Positions 1 through 10,100 of a DNA stretch of 63,702 nt are shown one piece after another. This DNA is from an uncultured Bacteroides sp. GTDB lineage: Bacteria; Bacteroidota; Bacteroidia; Bacteroidales; Bacteroidaceae. Each line of letters starts with the position of its first letter. The stretch's first letter is position 1. Both the position numbers and the translations under genes were made by a program. The notes beneath the pieces were generated by a model. The model was not told the DNA's origin. It did not search any database and was given only the letters and a program-made list of their open reading frames with translations. Where the stretch lies: contig CAUHML010000013.1 in assembly GCA_959606905.1 (NCBI GenBank), forward strand, positions 1 to 63,702, read 5' to 3'.

Positions 1-1553
1 GTAAACCGCAAGGACTTATCATCACCGACTCCGACTCATTCGAAGCCAGAGATTTAGAAAAGGCACAATTCAAGACTGACAATCCTTTCGAAGAATTGGG
101 TGTTAAGCAAGAAGTACTTGAAGTGCCTATTTCTTCCATGTGTAAAGAAAGCCTGAAGGATTCAGGGCTGGACAACAAATCCGTTCTCCGTTGTAAAAAT
201 ATGTTCGCGCTGGGGTTAGTTTGTTGGTTGTTCAACCGTAACCTGGCAGCAGCCGAGAAAATGCTGCGCGAGAAATTCGCCAAAAAGTCCGAAATTGCAG
301 AAGCCAACATCAAGGTATTGAACGACGGTTTCAACTACGGAGCCAACACTCACGCTTCTGTCTCTACTTATAAGATCGAAAGCAAAGCTCCAAAATCCAA
401 AGGACTTTATACAGATATTAATGGTAATAAGGCAACGTCATACGGCTTGATAGCTGCAGCCGAGAAAGCTGGTTTGGAACTCTACTTGGGTTCTTATCCT
501 ATCACTCCGGCCACTGACATTCTGCACGAATTAGCCAAACATAAATCACTGGGCGTAAAAACCGTACAGTGCGAAGACGAAATCGCAGGTTGTGCATCTG
601 CTGTCGGTGCAGCTTTTGCCGGTGCCCTGGCAGTAACTACGACTTCCGGCCCGGGCGTCTGCCTGAAAAGTGAGGCAATGAACCTTGCCGTTATCGGCGA
701 ACTTCCACTAGTGATCGTCAACGTACAGCGTGGCGGACCGTCTACCGGTCTTCCTACGAAATCAGAACAGACCGACTTACTGCAAGCTCTCTACGGACGT
801 AACGGTGAAAGCCCGATGCCCGTCATTGCTGCAACATCACCGACCAACTGTTTTGATGCTGCATATATGGCAGCTAAAATCGCTTTGGAACACATGACTC
901 CGGTTGTACTGTTGACTGATGCTTTTGTAGCCAACGGCTCTGCAGCCTGGAAACTTCCTAACTTGGATGAATATCCTGCTATCAATCCACCGTATGTAAC
1001 TCCTGATATGGCAGGAAACTGGACCCCGTACCAACGTAACGAAGAAACTGGTGTACGCTATTGGGCTATCCCGGGAACAGAGGGCTTCATGCATCGTATC
1101 GGTGGTCTTGAAAAGAGTAACGAAACAGGTGCAATCTCTACCGAACCGGAAAATCACAATAAAATGGTTCACCTTCGTCAAGCCAAAGTGGACAAAATTG
1201 CAGACTACATCCCCGAGCTCGAAGTATTGGGCGACAAAGATGCAGATTTGCTGATTGTAGGTTGGGGTGGTACTTACGGCCATCTCCGTCTGGCTATGGA
1301 CTATATGCGCGAACATGGAAAGAAAGTGGCTTTCGCCCACTTCCAATACATCAACCCGCTACCGAAGAACACGGCTGACGTATTACGTAAATATAAAAAG
1401 ATCGTGGTAGCTGAACAGAACTTGGGACAATTTGCAGGTTACCTGCGCATGAAAGTGCCCGGACTGAACATCAGCCAGTTCAACCAAGTGAAAGGACAGC
1501 CTTTCGTTACGAGAGAATTGATAGATGCATTTACTAAATTATTGGAGGAATAA
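1..1553 (+). CDS. korA: 2-oxoacid:ferredoxin oxidoreductase, fused gamma-alpha subunit (5' truncated by window edge)
   Basis: Oxidises a 2-oxoacid (2-oxoglutarate or a branched-chain 2-oxoacid) to acyl-CoA with ferredoxin as acceptor, together with KorB. The frame is open from base 3 with no stop, so the true start lies outside the window; the TTG at 96 is not a convincing start. The first ~80 visible residues are the end of the gamma domain (KNMFALGLVCWLFNRN). The alpha domain follows, with YPITPATDILHEL, QCEDEIA, TTTSGPG and VQRGGPSTGLPTKSEQTDL, all typical of the pyrimidine-binding alpha subunit. Fused gamma-alpha proteins of this type are usually a little over 600 aa, so roughly 100 residues are missing here. 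korB starts 3 bases after the stop, so the two are co-translated. Whether a delta-ferredoxin subunit precedes it cannot be seen. Substrate is inferred, not shown. Confidence 0.93.
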   Translation, partial: KPQGLIITDSDSFEARDLEKAQFKTDNPFEELGVKQEVLEVPISSMCKESLKDSGLDNKSVLRCKNMFALGLVCWLFNRNLAAAEKMLREKFAKKSEIAEANIKVLNDGFNYGANTHASVSTYKIESKAPKSKGLYTDINGNKATSYGLIAAAEKAGLELYLGSYPITPATDILHELAKHKSLGVKTVQCEDEIAGCASAVGAAFAGALAVTTTSGPGVCLKSEAMNLAVIGELPLVIVNVQRGGPSTGLPTKSEQTDLLQALYGRNGESPMPVIAATSPTNCFDAAYMAAKIALEHMTPVVLLTDAFVANGSAAWKLPNLDEYPAINPPYVTPDMAGNWTPYQRNEETGVRYWAIPGTEGFMHRIGGLEKSNETGAISTEPENHNKMVHLRQAKVDKIADYIPELEVLGDKDADLLIVGWGGTYGHLRLAMDYMREHGKKVAFAHFQYINPLPKNTADVLRKYKKIVVAEQNLGQFAGYLRMKVPGLNISQFNQVKGQPFVTRELIDAFTKLLEE

Positions 1554-1556
1554 GAG

Positions 1557-2567
1557 ATGAGCGATAAAGTATATACCGTACAAGATTATAAATCAGGCCA
1601 GCCCCGCTGGTGTCCGGGATGCGGTGACCACGCTTTCCTGAATTCACTGCATAAGGCTATGGCCGAATTGGGAACAGCTCCGCATGATATTGCCGTAATT
1701 TCGGGTATCGGTTGTTCTTCCCGTCTACCTTACTATGTAAATACGTATGGCTTCCACACTATACACGGACGTGCAGCTGCTATTGCAACAGGAGCCAAAG
1801 TAGCTAATCCCAATTTGACTATCTGGCAGATTTCCGGTGACGGTGATGGCCTGGCAATCGGTGGTAACCACTTCATCCACGCTGTCCGCCGTAACATTGA
1901 CTTGAATATGATTCTGCTGAACAACCGCATTTACGGTTTGACCAAGGGACAATATTCACCGACTTCCGAACGTGGATTTGTCAGTAAATCATCTCCTTAC
2001 GGAACAGTAGAAGACCCATTCCATCCGGCAGAACTTGCTTTCGGCGCACGTGGACGTTTCTTTGCACGCTGTATCGCTGTAGACGGTGCCGCTTCCGTAG
2101 AAGTATTGAAAGCAGCAGCCACTCATAAAGGTGCTTCGGTTGTCGAAGTTCTGCAAAACTGTGTTATTTTCAACGACGGAACTCATGCCAGCGTTGCAAC
2201 CAAAGAAGGACGTGCCAAGAACGCGATCTATCTGGAACATGGTAAACCGATGTTGTTCGGTGAAAACAAAGAATTCGGATTAATGCAGGAAGGTTTCGGA
2301 CTGAAAGTAGTGAAACTCGGTGAAAACGGTATCACAGAAAAAGATATTCTTATCCACGATGCACACTGCCAGGACAATACACTTCAACTGAAACTGGCCT
2401 TGATGGAAGGTCCCGACTTCCCGATTGCACTCGGTGTAATCCGCGATGTAGATGCTCCGACCTACAATGATGCAGTTACAGAACAAATCGAAGAAATCAA
2501 AGGCAAAAAGAAATACCACAATTTCCAAGAGCTGTTGATGACTAATGATACTTGGGAAGTGAAGTAA
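1557..2567 (+). CDS. korB: 2-oxoacid:ferredoxin oxidoreductase beta subunit (TPP-binding)
   Basis: 336 aa, the thiamine-diphosphate and Fe-S carrying partner of the upstream alpha subunit. Near the N-terminus WCPGCGDH supplies cluster-binding cysteines, and ISGIGCSSRLP follows. The TPP/Mg motif is GDGDGLAIGGNHF followed by ILLNNRIYGLTKGQ. The C-terminal half is typical of KorB-type beta subunits that are not fused to a ferredoxin domain. It starts 3 bases after korA and ends just before a strong intrinsic terminator, so the pair ends the operon. The cytosolic complex supports fermentative acyl-CoA production or reductive carboxylation; the direction cannot be told from sequence. Confidence 0.94.
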   Translation: MSDKVYTVQDYKSGQPRWCPGCGDHAFLNSLHKAMAELGTAPHDIAVISGIGCSSRLPYYVNTYGFHTIHGRAAAIATGAKVANPNLTIWQISGDGDGLAIGGNHFIHAVRRNIDLNMILLNNRIYGLTKGQYSPTSERGFVSKSSPYGTVEDPFHPAELAFGARGRFFARCIAVDGAASVEVLKAAATHKGASVVEVLQNCVIFNDGTHASVATKEGRAKNAIYLEHGKPMLFGENKEFGLMQEGFGLKVVKLGENGITEKDILIHDAHCQDNTLQLKLALMEGPDFPIALGVIRDVDAPTYNDAVTEQIEEIKGKKKYHNFQELLMTNDTWEVK

Positions 2568-2588
2568 ATTCATAATTTATCTAATAAC

Positions 2589-2636
2589 AAAGGCGTAGAG
2601 TGAGAACTGGTTCTCTTTCTACGCCTTTATTTATTA
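2589..2636 (+). terminator. intrinsic terminator of the korAB operon
   Basis: An 11-bp perfect stem (AAAGGCGTAGA at 2589-2599 with TCTACGCCTTT at 2618-2628) encloses a second small hairpin (GAGAAC at 2602, GTTCTC at 2610). A T-rich tail follows. It lies 21 bases after the korB stop in a convergent region and could also stop transcription from the minus strand. Confidence 0.85.
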
Positions 2637-2753
2637 TCCACCATAATTCAGCCATTCTGCCGATCAAACTATGTACGAACTCTCTTGAGATGAGCAGAGC
2701 AATTCCCCTACCGCCATATGGAATTTGAAATTCATAAAATATATCCTTTTATT

Positions 2754-5141
2754 CTATTGATAGATATCCGTTCCAAATGCCCAACCCAAATAATTTGCCT
2801 CCAGCACCTTATCTACTTTATCAAACACGACTGTGAATGGATGCTTCAAGTTACAATGAAGATTAGTTATTTGCTTTTCATTTGCTTTGACCTTCAGTTT
2901 ATTTCCTTGCTTTTCAATAGTACAGTTGTATCCGACAACCGAGCCGTCCGGACGTTCTACAATAAAGGCGTTAGTAAGCATAGATTCAGCAATACACTTG
3001 AATACTTCGTGCACATCGTTATCCTGTGTATTAATTGTCTGCCAATCACTAACCATATTCACATATTGTTCACCTATAATAAATTCGCGTGTATCATAGA
3101 GTTCAGGATGTGGATTTCCAAAACTCAATGAATCTTGTGTCACATGTGTATCAGCACTGCAAGCCTGTTTTACTTTCAGATACGGATCTACAACAAATGC
3201 CCAGCGAAGATTTCCTGTACGATAATCAATCAGATGAGAAAAAGCTCCCATCGCATTATAAGTTTCTTTCAACCAGCGTTCTTCACCTGTCAGCAGATAA
3301 GCATAATAGGTAGCGTAACCACGCCAGCCGCTCCAACCGTGAGGAGAGTTGAACATATTCGGCAACATCTGCACGTCATATTGTGCTTCCCAATAACGCA
3401 TGGTTCCACCCCTCCGGCGGGCATCGGGAACTCGCAGTTGGGTAAGACAATCATGACTCTCCAGAATTTGTAACATAGCGTCTGTATAATGTTTACGCAC
3501 CTTTTCGTCTTTCTGCATCAATCCCAGCATTCCAATCTGAAGTGCAGAACAGGAAATCATTCCATCCTCAAAAGTAAGTTCTCCTTCTGTTTCAAAGTCA
3601 CCTTGTGAAGCAACCAACTGGTCGATAGCACGTTTGGCAGATTGATAATGGCGCTCCGCCGCCTCTGCCCATACAGTATTCTTCTTGCCTAACTCACGTT
3701 CGACCAAAGTAAGTTCCAGCATACTTTTCGCTACATAGATAACGCTGGTATAAATAATATGATGATTGACATAGGCACCATCTTCACGTTGCCAATTGTT
3801 CATCAACCAGTCTGCCAAACGAGAAGCCTTCTGTAAGTCGGCTATATCACCATAAGCTTGATATTTGTCTACTAACAAACCTATTGTCCCCGAAGTATTC
3901 TGTATGCGTGAAGCGTGGTACTTAGGCTCCATCTTTTGTTGATCATGTAACAAGCCGAATAAATAATCAAAGCGATCACGTAAAACTTTATCCAGTTGTT
4001 TATCCGGAAAATATTGTGCAGCAATAAAAGAAGAATGGAAGCCATACCAACTTTCTATGTGTGAAGTAGCTTTCTGGTGATATTTCAAAGCATTCCGACG
4101 TGCCTGTTCCATAGTCCATTTCCAGTCATGATGTACTGAAAGAATACCTTCTGTTTCTTTTCCATTGTCCCTGACACGTACTGTATACAACCCGACATCC
4201 GGCAGTACACACGACACTTGCTTTACTCCCTCTCCCTGTGTCCGGATATTGACCTTCAACTCCTGCCCTTTATCATCCAACACTTTGATATCTTTAGAAC
4301 CAGACAGAACTTCAAAAGATGCGGTTTCTCCCGGAACATAAGTCGTCCGATCAATAGAGATCATCGGTATGCCAGTCGCCTTATGTATAACGTGTTCAAA
4401 TTCCCCCAACGGATTTATATCCATGAGCACAATAGTCCAGCTCTTGATCTCCCCTTGTTTCAGCATCCACAAATCTTGTGGATTGCGTTCGGGCAAAGGT
4501 AATGCATTCATCAAATCCAGATTTAATGACTCTATCCGGTGCCCCATAAACCAATGTGGAGGTGGATCTTGATAACCCAGATTGTAAGCCACACTCCATG
4601 AAGCTACAGGCTGTGGCGATACAATTCCCAAAGCGTGTCCTGCAGGGGTTTGCAGATAACCGTAGAAATGCGTCTTTTCATTGCGCATCAGCGTTGGGAA
4701 ATATTTTCCAAACCAGTCCGGATACTTATCCATATAAGTATCGATTCCCAATTTCAGTCCCGCCTTTGTCGGTTGAAAAGGTACATTCCCTTTGTTTTCA
4801 AGAGTAACTTTCAAAGCCGGCTGCCCTTTCCATGACTGATACGTTAGACGGCACTCCACCTGGTCTATCGTACTCCGATAAGAAAGATATCCGTCAGGTA
4901 TCCAAGCTGCGGTAGTTTCTTTGCCACTGATTTCAGCATAAAAAGAAGGACCACAGTTACCTTGCCCAGAACGAAAGAAAGGAATGGTGTCATTACCTTT
5001 CTTATCCTTAAAGATAATCTGTTCCAGATAGCCCTTGTCTGAAATGCGAGCTTCCCATCCGGTATGTTTCCATACGGTAGACTGAGAAAAGGCCCCCATA
5101 CTACATAATAAGCTTCCTAGCAGGAAATAATTTTTTATCAT
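2754..5141 (-). CDS. secreted PUL-associated protein, probable alpha/alpha-toroid glycan-active enzyme, family not recognised
   Basis: 795 aa with a signal peptide (MIKNYFLLGSLLCSMGAFSQ, no lipobox), so probably periplasmic. The first ~260 residues look like a beta-sandwich, with many aromatic/Trp-rich strands (DWFGKYFPTLM, PPPHWFMGHR). From about residue 330 there are repeated helical segments with paired aromatics (ESWYGFHSSF, NNWQREDGAYVNHH, RYWEAQYDVQMLPNMFN), a pattern usual for (alpha/alpha)6-barrel hydrolases or lyases. I cannot assign a CAZy family, and candidate acids cannot be picked reliably. It is the only enzyme candidate of the ECF-sigma PUL, 104 bp downstream of susD and separated from it by a hairpin. 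A polysaccharide lyase or exo-acting hydrolase are both possible. The function is inferred from context only. Confidence 0.75.
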   Translation of the reverse strand: MIKNYFLLGSLLCSMGAFSQSTVWKHTGWEARISDKGYLEQIIFKDKKGNDTIPFFRSGQGNCGPSFYAEISGKETTAAWIPDGYLSYRSTIDQVECRLTYQSWKGQPALKVTLENKGNVPFQPTKAGLKLGIDTYMDKYPDWFGKYFPTLMRNEKTHFYGYLQTPAGHALGIVSPQPVASWSVAYNLGYQDPPPHWFMGHRIESLNLDLMNALPLPERNPQDLWMLKQGEIKSWTIVLMDINPLGEFEHVIHKATGIPMISIDRTTYVPGETASFEVLSGSKDIKVLDDKGQELKVNIRTQGEGVKQVSCVLPDVGLYTVRVRDNGKETEGILSVHHDWKWTMEQARRNALKYHQKATSHIESWYGFHSSFIAAQYFPDKQLDKVLRDRFDYLFGLLHDQQKMEPKYHASRIQNTSGTIGLLVDKYQAYGDIADLQKASRLADWLMNNWQREDGAYVNHHIIYTSVIYVAKSMLELTLVERELGKKNTVWAEAAERHYQSAKRAIDQLVASQGDFETEGELTFEDGMISCSALQIGMLGLMQKDEKVRKHYTDAMLQILESHDCLTQLRVPDARRRGGTMRYWEAQYDVQMLPNMFNSPHGWSGWRGYATYYAYLLTGEERWLKETYNAMGAFSHLIDYRTGNLRWAFVVDPYLKVKQACSADTHVTQDSLSFGNPHPELYDTREFIIGEQYVNMVSDWQTINTQDNDVHEVFKCIAESMLTNAFIVERPDGSVVGYNCTIEKQGNKLKVKANEKQITNLHCNLKHPFTVVFDKVDKVLEANYLGWAFGTDIYQ

Positions 5142-5175
5142 TTATATATCAGTTTTTTTGTGTTTTGTATAGTGA

Positions 5176-5217
5176 ATCACACTTCCCCTATATAAGGGAA
5201 TTAAGGGAAAGTGTGAT
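5176..5217 (-). other. intercistronic hairpin between susD and the enzyme gene
   Basis: 14-bp inverted repeat with one mismatch (ATCACACTTCCCCT at 5176-5189, AGGGAAAGTGTGAT at 5204-5217), 14-nt loop, no T-run on the minus strand. It sits between susD and the downstream enzyme and may stabilise the susCD message or lower read-through. Confidence 0.6.
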
Positions 5218-5245
5218 ATGTATATGTCTGTTTATGGCAACTCAA

Positions 5246-7138
5246 TTACCAATTAGGATTCTGTACCAATTTCGGATTCTTGTTCAAATATTCCTGCTGA
5301 ATCGGATAGAGGTAGCCTTCTTCTTTAAATACGAATGGCATCATGTCTGCCTTAACTTCCTTATTAAATTCTTCAGCTGTTGTACCGTAAACATTCAAGG
5401 CAGGCATACCACCTTCCATTCCGCTCCATGCCTCTTTAGCAATCTTCCAACGACGGTAATCCCAAAACATTTGCCCTTCAAACATGAACTCTACTGTTTT
5501 CTCACGACGCACTGCTTCTATTAACTCTTCCGGTGTTGCATTCGGATGGGTTTCCTCTATGCCACCCAATCCGGCACGTTTGCGAATAAGATTAAAGTAC
5601 TCCGCTCCCTTTCCATCCAGTTTTCCATAGTAATTAACATATGCCTCAGCATATCCTAAATACAACTCAGCCAAACGGACAATAGGGAACGGATAAGCTG
5701 CTACATTATTGTTACCATCCTGAATTGTAGTTTTCGGATTTACTAATTTCTTGATAGCATATCCCCCATAAAGTTGGTCGCTTGCATTATCTTTTGCACC
5801 ATGCGCTTCTTCGGGATTGTAATAACTACTACCTGTTTTTCCCTGAAACCTCATCTTGATAGTAATAGTATCAAGACCATTCGCGTTACTGATTTCATAT
5901 GGTCCACGGTCATATCCCAAGTCGGCATAGAAACGCGGCTCACGGTTTTTGTTAAGTTTTAGCACCTCGTCGTTATCCACCTGCATGCAGTTGGTATAAT
6001 CATAGTTCGGGTCTTTGTCTATCTCTTTGCCATTCTTGGTCAAATAAAGCCTAGCAGTCCACAAAGTGGTACCCAGTCCACCAATAGGAACAGTTTCATT
6101 AGAAATACCATGAAGGATGGCATGATAATTGAAGCCGTTACTATAACCCAAGGTTTCTTTTCTTCCAGTATACGGCCAGATTAATTCGGGAGAGTCCCAA
6201 CCGGCAGCAATCTTATAGCGACTATTGGCTACAGCTTTATCAAAATCAGTTAATCCACTAGTATTACCGGTATATTCATATAATCTAAAATTTTTAGATT
6301 CCGCTTTCGTTATAGCCTTTTCATACTGATCGAGAGCCTTTTTCCATTTTTCCTTGTCGTAGGTGGTAGAAATCAATTGCTCGCCACCAAACTCTGCTTT
6401 ATTCTTAAAATCTGCATAATCAGTATTACCATTATACAAGGGACTTGCCGCATAGAGGAACAAGCGTGCTTTCAATGCTTCTGCAGTTATACTAGTAGCC
6501 CGTCCCAAGTTAGAATCATTATATGAATCCGGCAGGTATTCCAACGCCTTATCAAAAAAAGCCGCAACTCTTTCTACGCATTCATCATAAGGACGGCGAG
6601 TCTGCATCATTTCTTCCGCTGGGGCATCCGAATCCAATAATTGGTCTGATATCACCACTGGCCCATATGCCTGCATTAGGCAAAGGTGATAATACCCTAT
6701 TAGGAAATATGCTTCACCAATCCATTGTTTTTTATTTTTTTCAAATTCTTCTTGCGTCCATTTCACAGGCACAGTTTTATCTATGTTATTGAGAAAAATC
6801 CAGCAGTTACGAATTCCATCATACATATTCTTCCATAAAGCACTACCACCATACGCAGGACTATAGTTACATCGTTGCACTATCAGATAATAGAACCATT
6901 CTGAAGTCCAATGCGGAGAACCGATCATTTCGGGAGTAGTTGCCCACGCTTCGTTGTTACGAAAATCAAGGAAAGCAGGCATTACGCTGTAACAACCATA
7001 GATAAAGTTGCCGGCATTAGTTTCTGTCTTAAAAGCATCGTCTAGAGTCGAAGTATCATCGGGAACCACATCCAGAAACTCGCACGAATGCAGCATCACG
7101 CCCAGCAAAGTTGCCATGAATATATTTTTAATTCTCAT
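5246..7138 (-). CDS. SusD/RagB-family surface glycan-binding lipoprotein (ECF PUL)
   Basis: About 630 aa. The start at 7138 (MRIKNIFMATLLGVMLHSC) is preferred over the in-frame ATG at 7162, because it gives a clean lipoprotein signal with Cys19 followed by acidic EFLDVVPDD. The N-terminal SusD helical/TPR region and the C-terminal RagB signature (PIVRLAELYLGYAEAYVNYYG, LIRKRAGL, FMFEGQMFWDYRRWK) are clear. The protein sits on the outer-membrane face as the lid of the SusC transporter encoded 39 bases upstream. It resembles the second SusD of the large PUL (50306-52228) more than the first one (40166-42016), for example VVPDD...LDDAF versus VPDD...IDNAF. The ligand is unknown. Confidence 0.93.
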   Translation of the reverse strand: MRIKNIFMATLLGVMLHSCEFLDVVPDDTSTLDDAFKTETNAGNFIYGCYSVMPAFLDFRNNEAWATTPEMIGSPHWTSEWFYYLIVQRCNYSPAYGGSALWKNMYDGIRNCWIFLNNIDKTVPVKWTQEEFEKNKKQWIGEAYFLIGYYHLCLMQAYGPVVISDQLLDSDAPAEEMMQTRRPYDECVERVAAFFDKALEYLPDSYNDSNLGRATSITAEALKARLFLYAASPLYNGNTDYADFKNKAEFGGEQLISTTYDKEKWKKALDQYEKAITKAESKNFRLYEYTGNTSGLTDFDKAVANSRYKIAAGWDSPELIWPYTGRKETLGYSNGFNYHAILHGISNETVPIGGLGTTLWTARLYLTKNGKEIDKDPNYDYTNCMQVDNDEVLKLNKNREPRFYADLGYDRGPYEISNANGLDTITIKMRFQGKTGSSYYNPEEAHGAKDNASDQLYGGYAIKKLVNPKTTIQDGNNNVAAYPFPIVRLAELYLGYAEAYVNYYGKLDGKGAEYFNLIRKRAGLGGIEETHPNATPEELIEAVRREKTVEFMFEGQMFWDYRRWKIAKEAWSGMEGGMPALNVYGTTAEEFNKEVKADMMPFVFKEEGYLYPIQQEYLNKNPKLVQNPNW

Positions 7139-7177
7139 AATCGTCGTAATATTTAAAGTCATTATAATAATTATTGT

Positions 7178-10100
7178 TTAAAAAGTCATTTGCAAACCAA
7201 CACTTACAGTACGTTGTGTAGGATATGCCTGTCCATTCTGGGTATTCAGCTCCGGATCCCAAATCTTGAACTTCGAAAACGTCAGCAAGTTTGCACCTGC
7301 AACATAAGCACGCAGAAACTTCCATGTATAACCTAGTTCCACATTCTTCAAACGTATATATGATCCATCTTTAAGCCAATAAGTAGAGGGCTCGGTTGTA
7401 TTTGGGTTCGAGCCGTTGGTCAGACGAGGATACTCAGCACTTGGATTCGCACCATCTTCTCTCCAGTAATTATCAATAACCCATTGCATCAGGTTGTGTG
7501 TATTTCCAGTGAACGAATGGATACCTTGTAACATAATATCCCGTTTGGCAACACCCTGAAAGAAGAACGAAGCATCCCAACCCTTATATTGCATACTAGC
7601 ACCAAAACCGTAAATAATCTGTGGCACACTGGGATTACCGATGTAAGTCTTGTCGGTACCATCAATCTTACCGTCACCATTTAAATCTTTGTATTTGATA
7701 TCACCTACCTGAGTCTTATAAGTCCCTAACTCTTGCGTTGGACTATCAGCTATTTCATCTTCACTCTGAAACAAACCTTCGGCTATGTAGCCATAATAAT
7801 TGTTCAACGGTTGTCCCACTTGTGACATATAACTGTATTCATAAGGAGGTTCATCTCTTTCCACATACTCATTCTTGGCAAGCGTAAATGTACCGCGCGC
7901 CGAAATAAAAAAGTCTTTATTGAATGAATGATTATAATTAAACGACATATCCAGACCTTCGTTCTTCACACGACCCAAATTTCCATAAGGAGCCGTACCA
8001 GTGATACCGGTTTCAACTGAAATGGTCTGGCGCTGCAAAAAGATATTCTTACGATTCTCCCGAAAGTAGTCAATAGTGAAATTCAAATCTTTGAATAAAG
8101 TCATATCTACCCCAATATCATATTTCTCACCAATTTCCCACGTCACATTATCAGCACCGTATGTACTGATTGAAGTTCCAGATGCCGAGTTATCCCAGTT
8201 CTTGCCAAACTGATAACTACCACCACCATTCAGATTTACCTTAGTTAGATAGGGGAAACGACCACTGCCAATATCGGAATTACCCACTAAGCCATAAGAA
8301 GCGCGCAATTTCAAACTAGTAAAAATGCCATTAAGTGGCTTAAAAAATTCTTCATTTGAAATCATATAACCTACTGCAAAAGAAGGAAAGAAACCAAAAC
8401 GACTGCCTTTCTGAAAAGTCTCGGAACCATTGTAGCCAAAATTAGCTTCAGCCAGATATTTCCCGTCGTAAGCATACGTCACACGACCGGCAATACCTTG
8501 GTTGCGCTGTGGCAGTGTAGCATAATAGTCACCGGGATTATTAACGTTGTAATCACGTTGTAAGTAAACGAACAGAGCTCCCACATCATGTTTGTTGGCA
8601 AACGTACGCTGGTAATTCAGTAATGCCTGAATATTCATATAGCGATCTCCCGAACTGCCATTTGAGGCTAAAGTCAATGCTGTACTACCTTGATTCATAG
8701 ATGTATATTGGAAATCATATCCTCCAGATTCCAATGGGTCTGCACTATCCAATCTGTAATAGTACGGATTAAACGTACGACTGTAGTATGTGTACGAATA
8801 GTTTTTAAAGTTAATCAATGCTTTAAAACTTAATCCTTTTGTGATAAAATCCAGTTTCTGCTCCAATTCCAAACTAGCGTTGATAGTAGAAGCTGCACTA
8901 TGCTGTCTACCTCTCACCATCTCAGCATACGGATTCATGTGGTATCCCGAACCCTCAGAAGCATTTTCATAGCTATTACCGAAAAGAACATGATCGGCAT
9001 TAATAGTATTTGGATAGTAAGGGAGGAAATACATACTCGGTGCACGTAATGCAAACTGATAAAGATCCGGTACGCTCGTAGTTGGTCCGGTATATTGTTC
9101 AATCTGTGTATTAAGACGTATGGTAGCTTTTGTTGTTTTAGTCAGCCATGCGCCAATGTTACCCTGAATAGAATATCGTAGATTTTGCAGATTATTGTCA
9201 AATGAATTATTCTTATCCTGCTTCAATTGGCCATTATCATTATTCAACGTAGCACTCAGGAAATAATCGACTTTACTTGTACCACCCATTACGTTGATAT
9301 TAGCTGTTTGGTTCATAGACATATCCTTGAACAGAACATCCACCCAGTCCACATCCGGATACAAGTACGGATTAATTCGATTACGAGTATTGTCTATTCT
9401 CTCCTGCGTATAAAAAGCCGTAGCTTCCGGGTTCCTAGCCCAAACCGCTGCGTTTCTCGTCTCCATCGTAGTAGCTGCGTCCGCTAGTTTCAGTGTACGG
9501 GTAGGTTGTGAGAATGTATTCTCAATACGGATATTAATTCTGGCCTTTTCCATATCCTTACCCGAACGGGTAGTAATCAGAATAACCCCATTGGCACCGC
9601 GGGCACCATACAATGCTGTAGCTGAAGCATCCTTCAATACAGAAAAGTTTTCGATAGCCTCAGGCGGCAGAGCATTCATGTCATCGGTAGACGATTCCAC
9701 ACCGTCGATATAGATTAGCGGATTAGTAGTACCACTAAAGGTAGCCGCACCCCGAATCCAGAAGCTAGCCCCATCTGCACCTGGTTCAGCATTCTGCTGC
9801 ATCGTGATAACACCGGCAATACGACCACCAAAAGCATTACTCAAACTACTGGACGGTATTTTCAGTTCTGCCGGTTTGATAGATTCCACAGAGCCTACCA
9901 CAGATGCCTTTTTTTGCACACCAAATCCCACAACAACTACCTCACTAAGAGTTTCTGAATCTTCATGCAAAATAACACTAACTTTACTACCTTGGAAAGT
10001 AACAGTGGTAGTTTTATAACCCAAAAATGAGATTTCAAGGATATCGCCCTTTTTGACATTAGCCAGTGTAAAGTCTCCGTCTATCCCGGTAATAGTTCCG

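Noticed and set aside
837..1346. 169-codon open frame on the minus strand inside korA
   Set aside because: It is antisense to a strongly conserved gene and shows no motif; its openness follows from korA codon use.
7136..7162. Upstream ATG start at 7162 for the ECF-PUL SusD
   Set aside because: It would put nine extra residues before the lipoprotein signal; the ATG at 7138 gives a normal lipobox.
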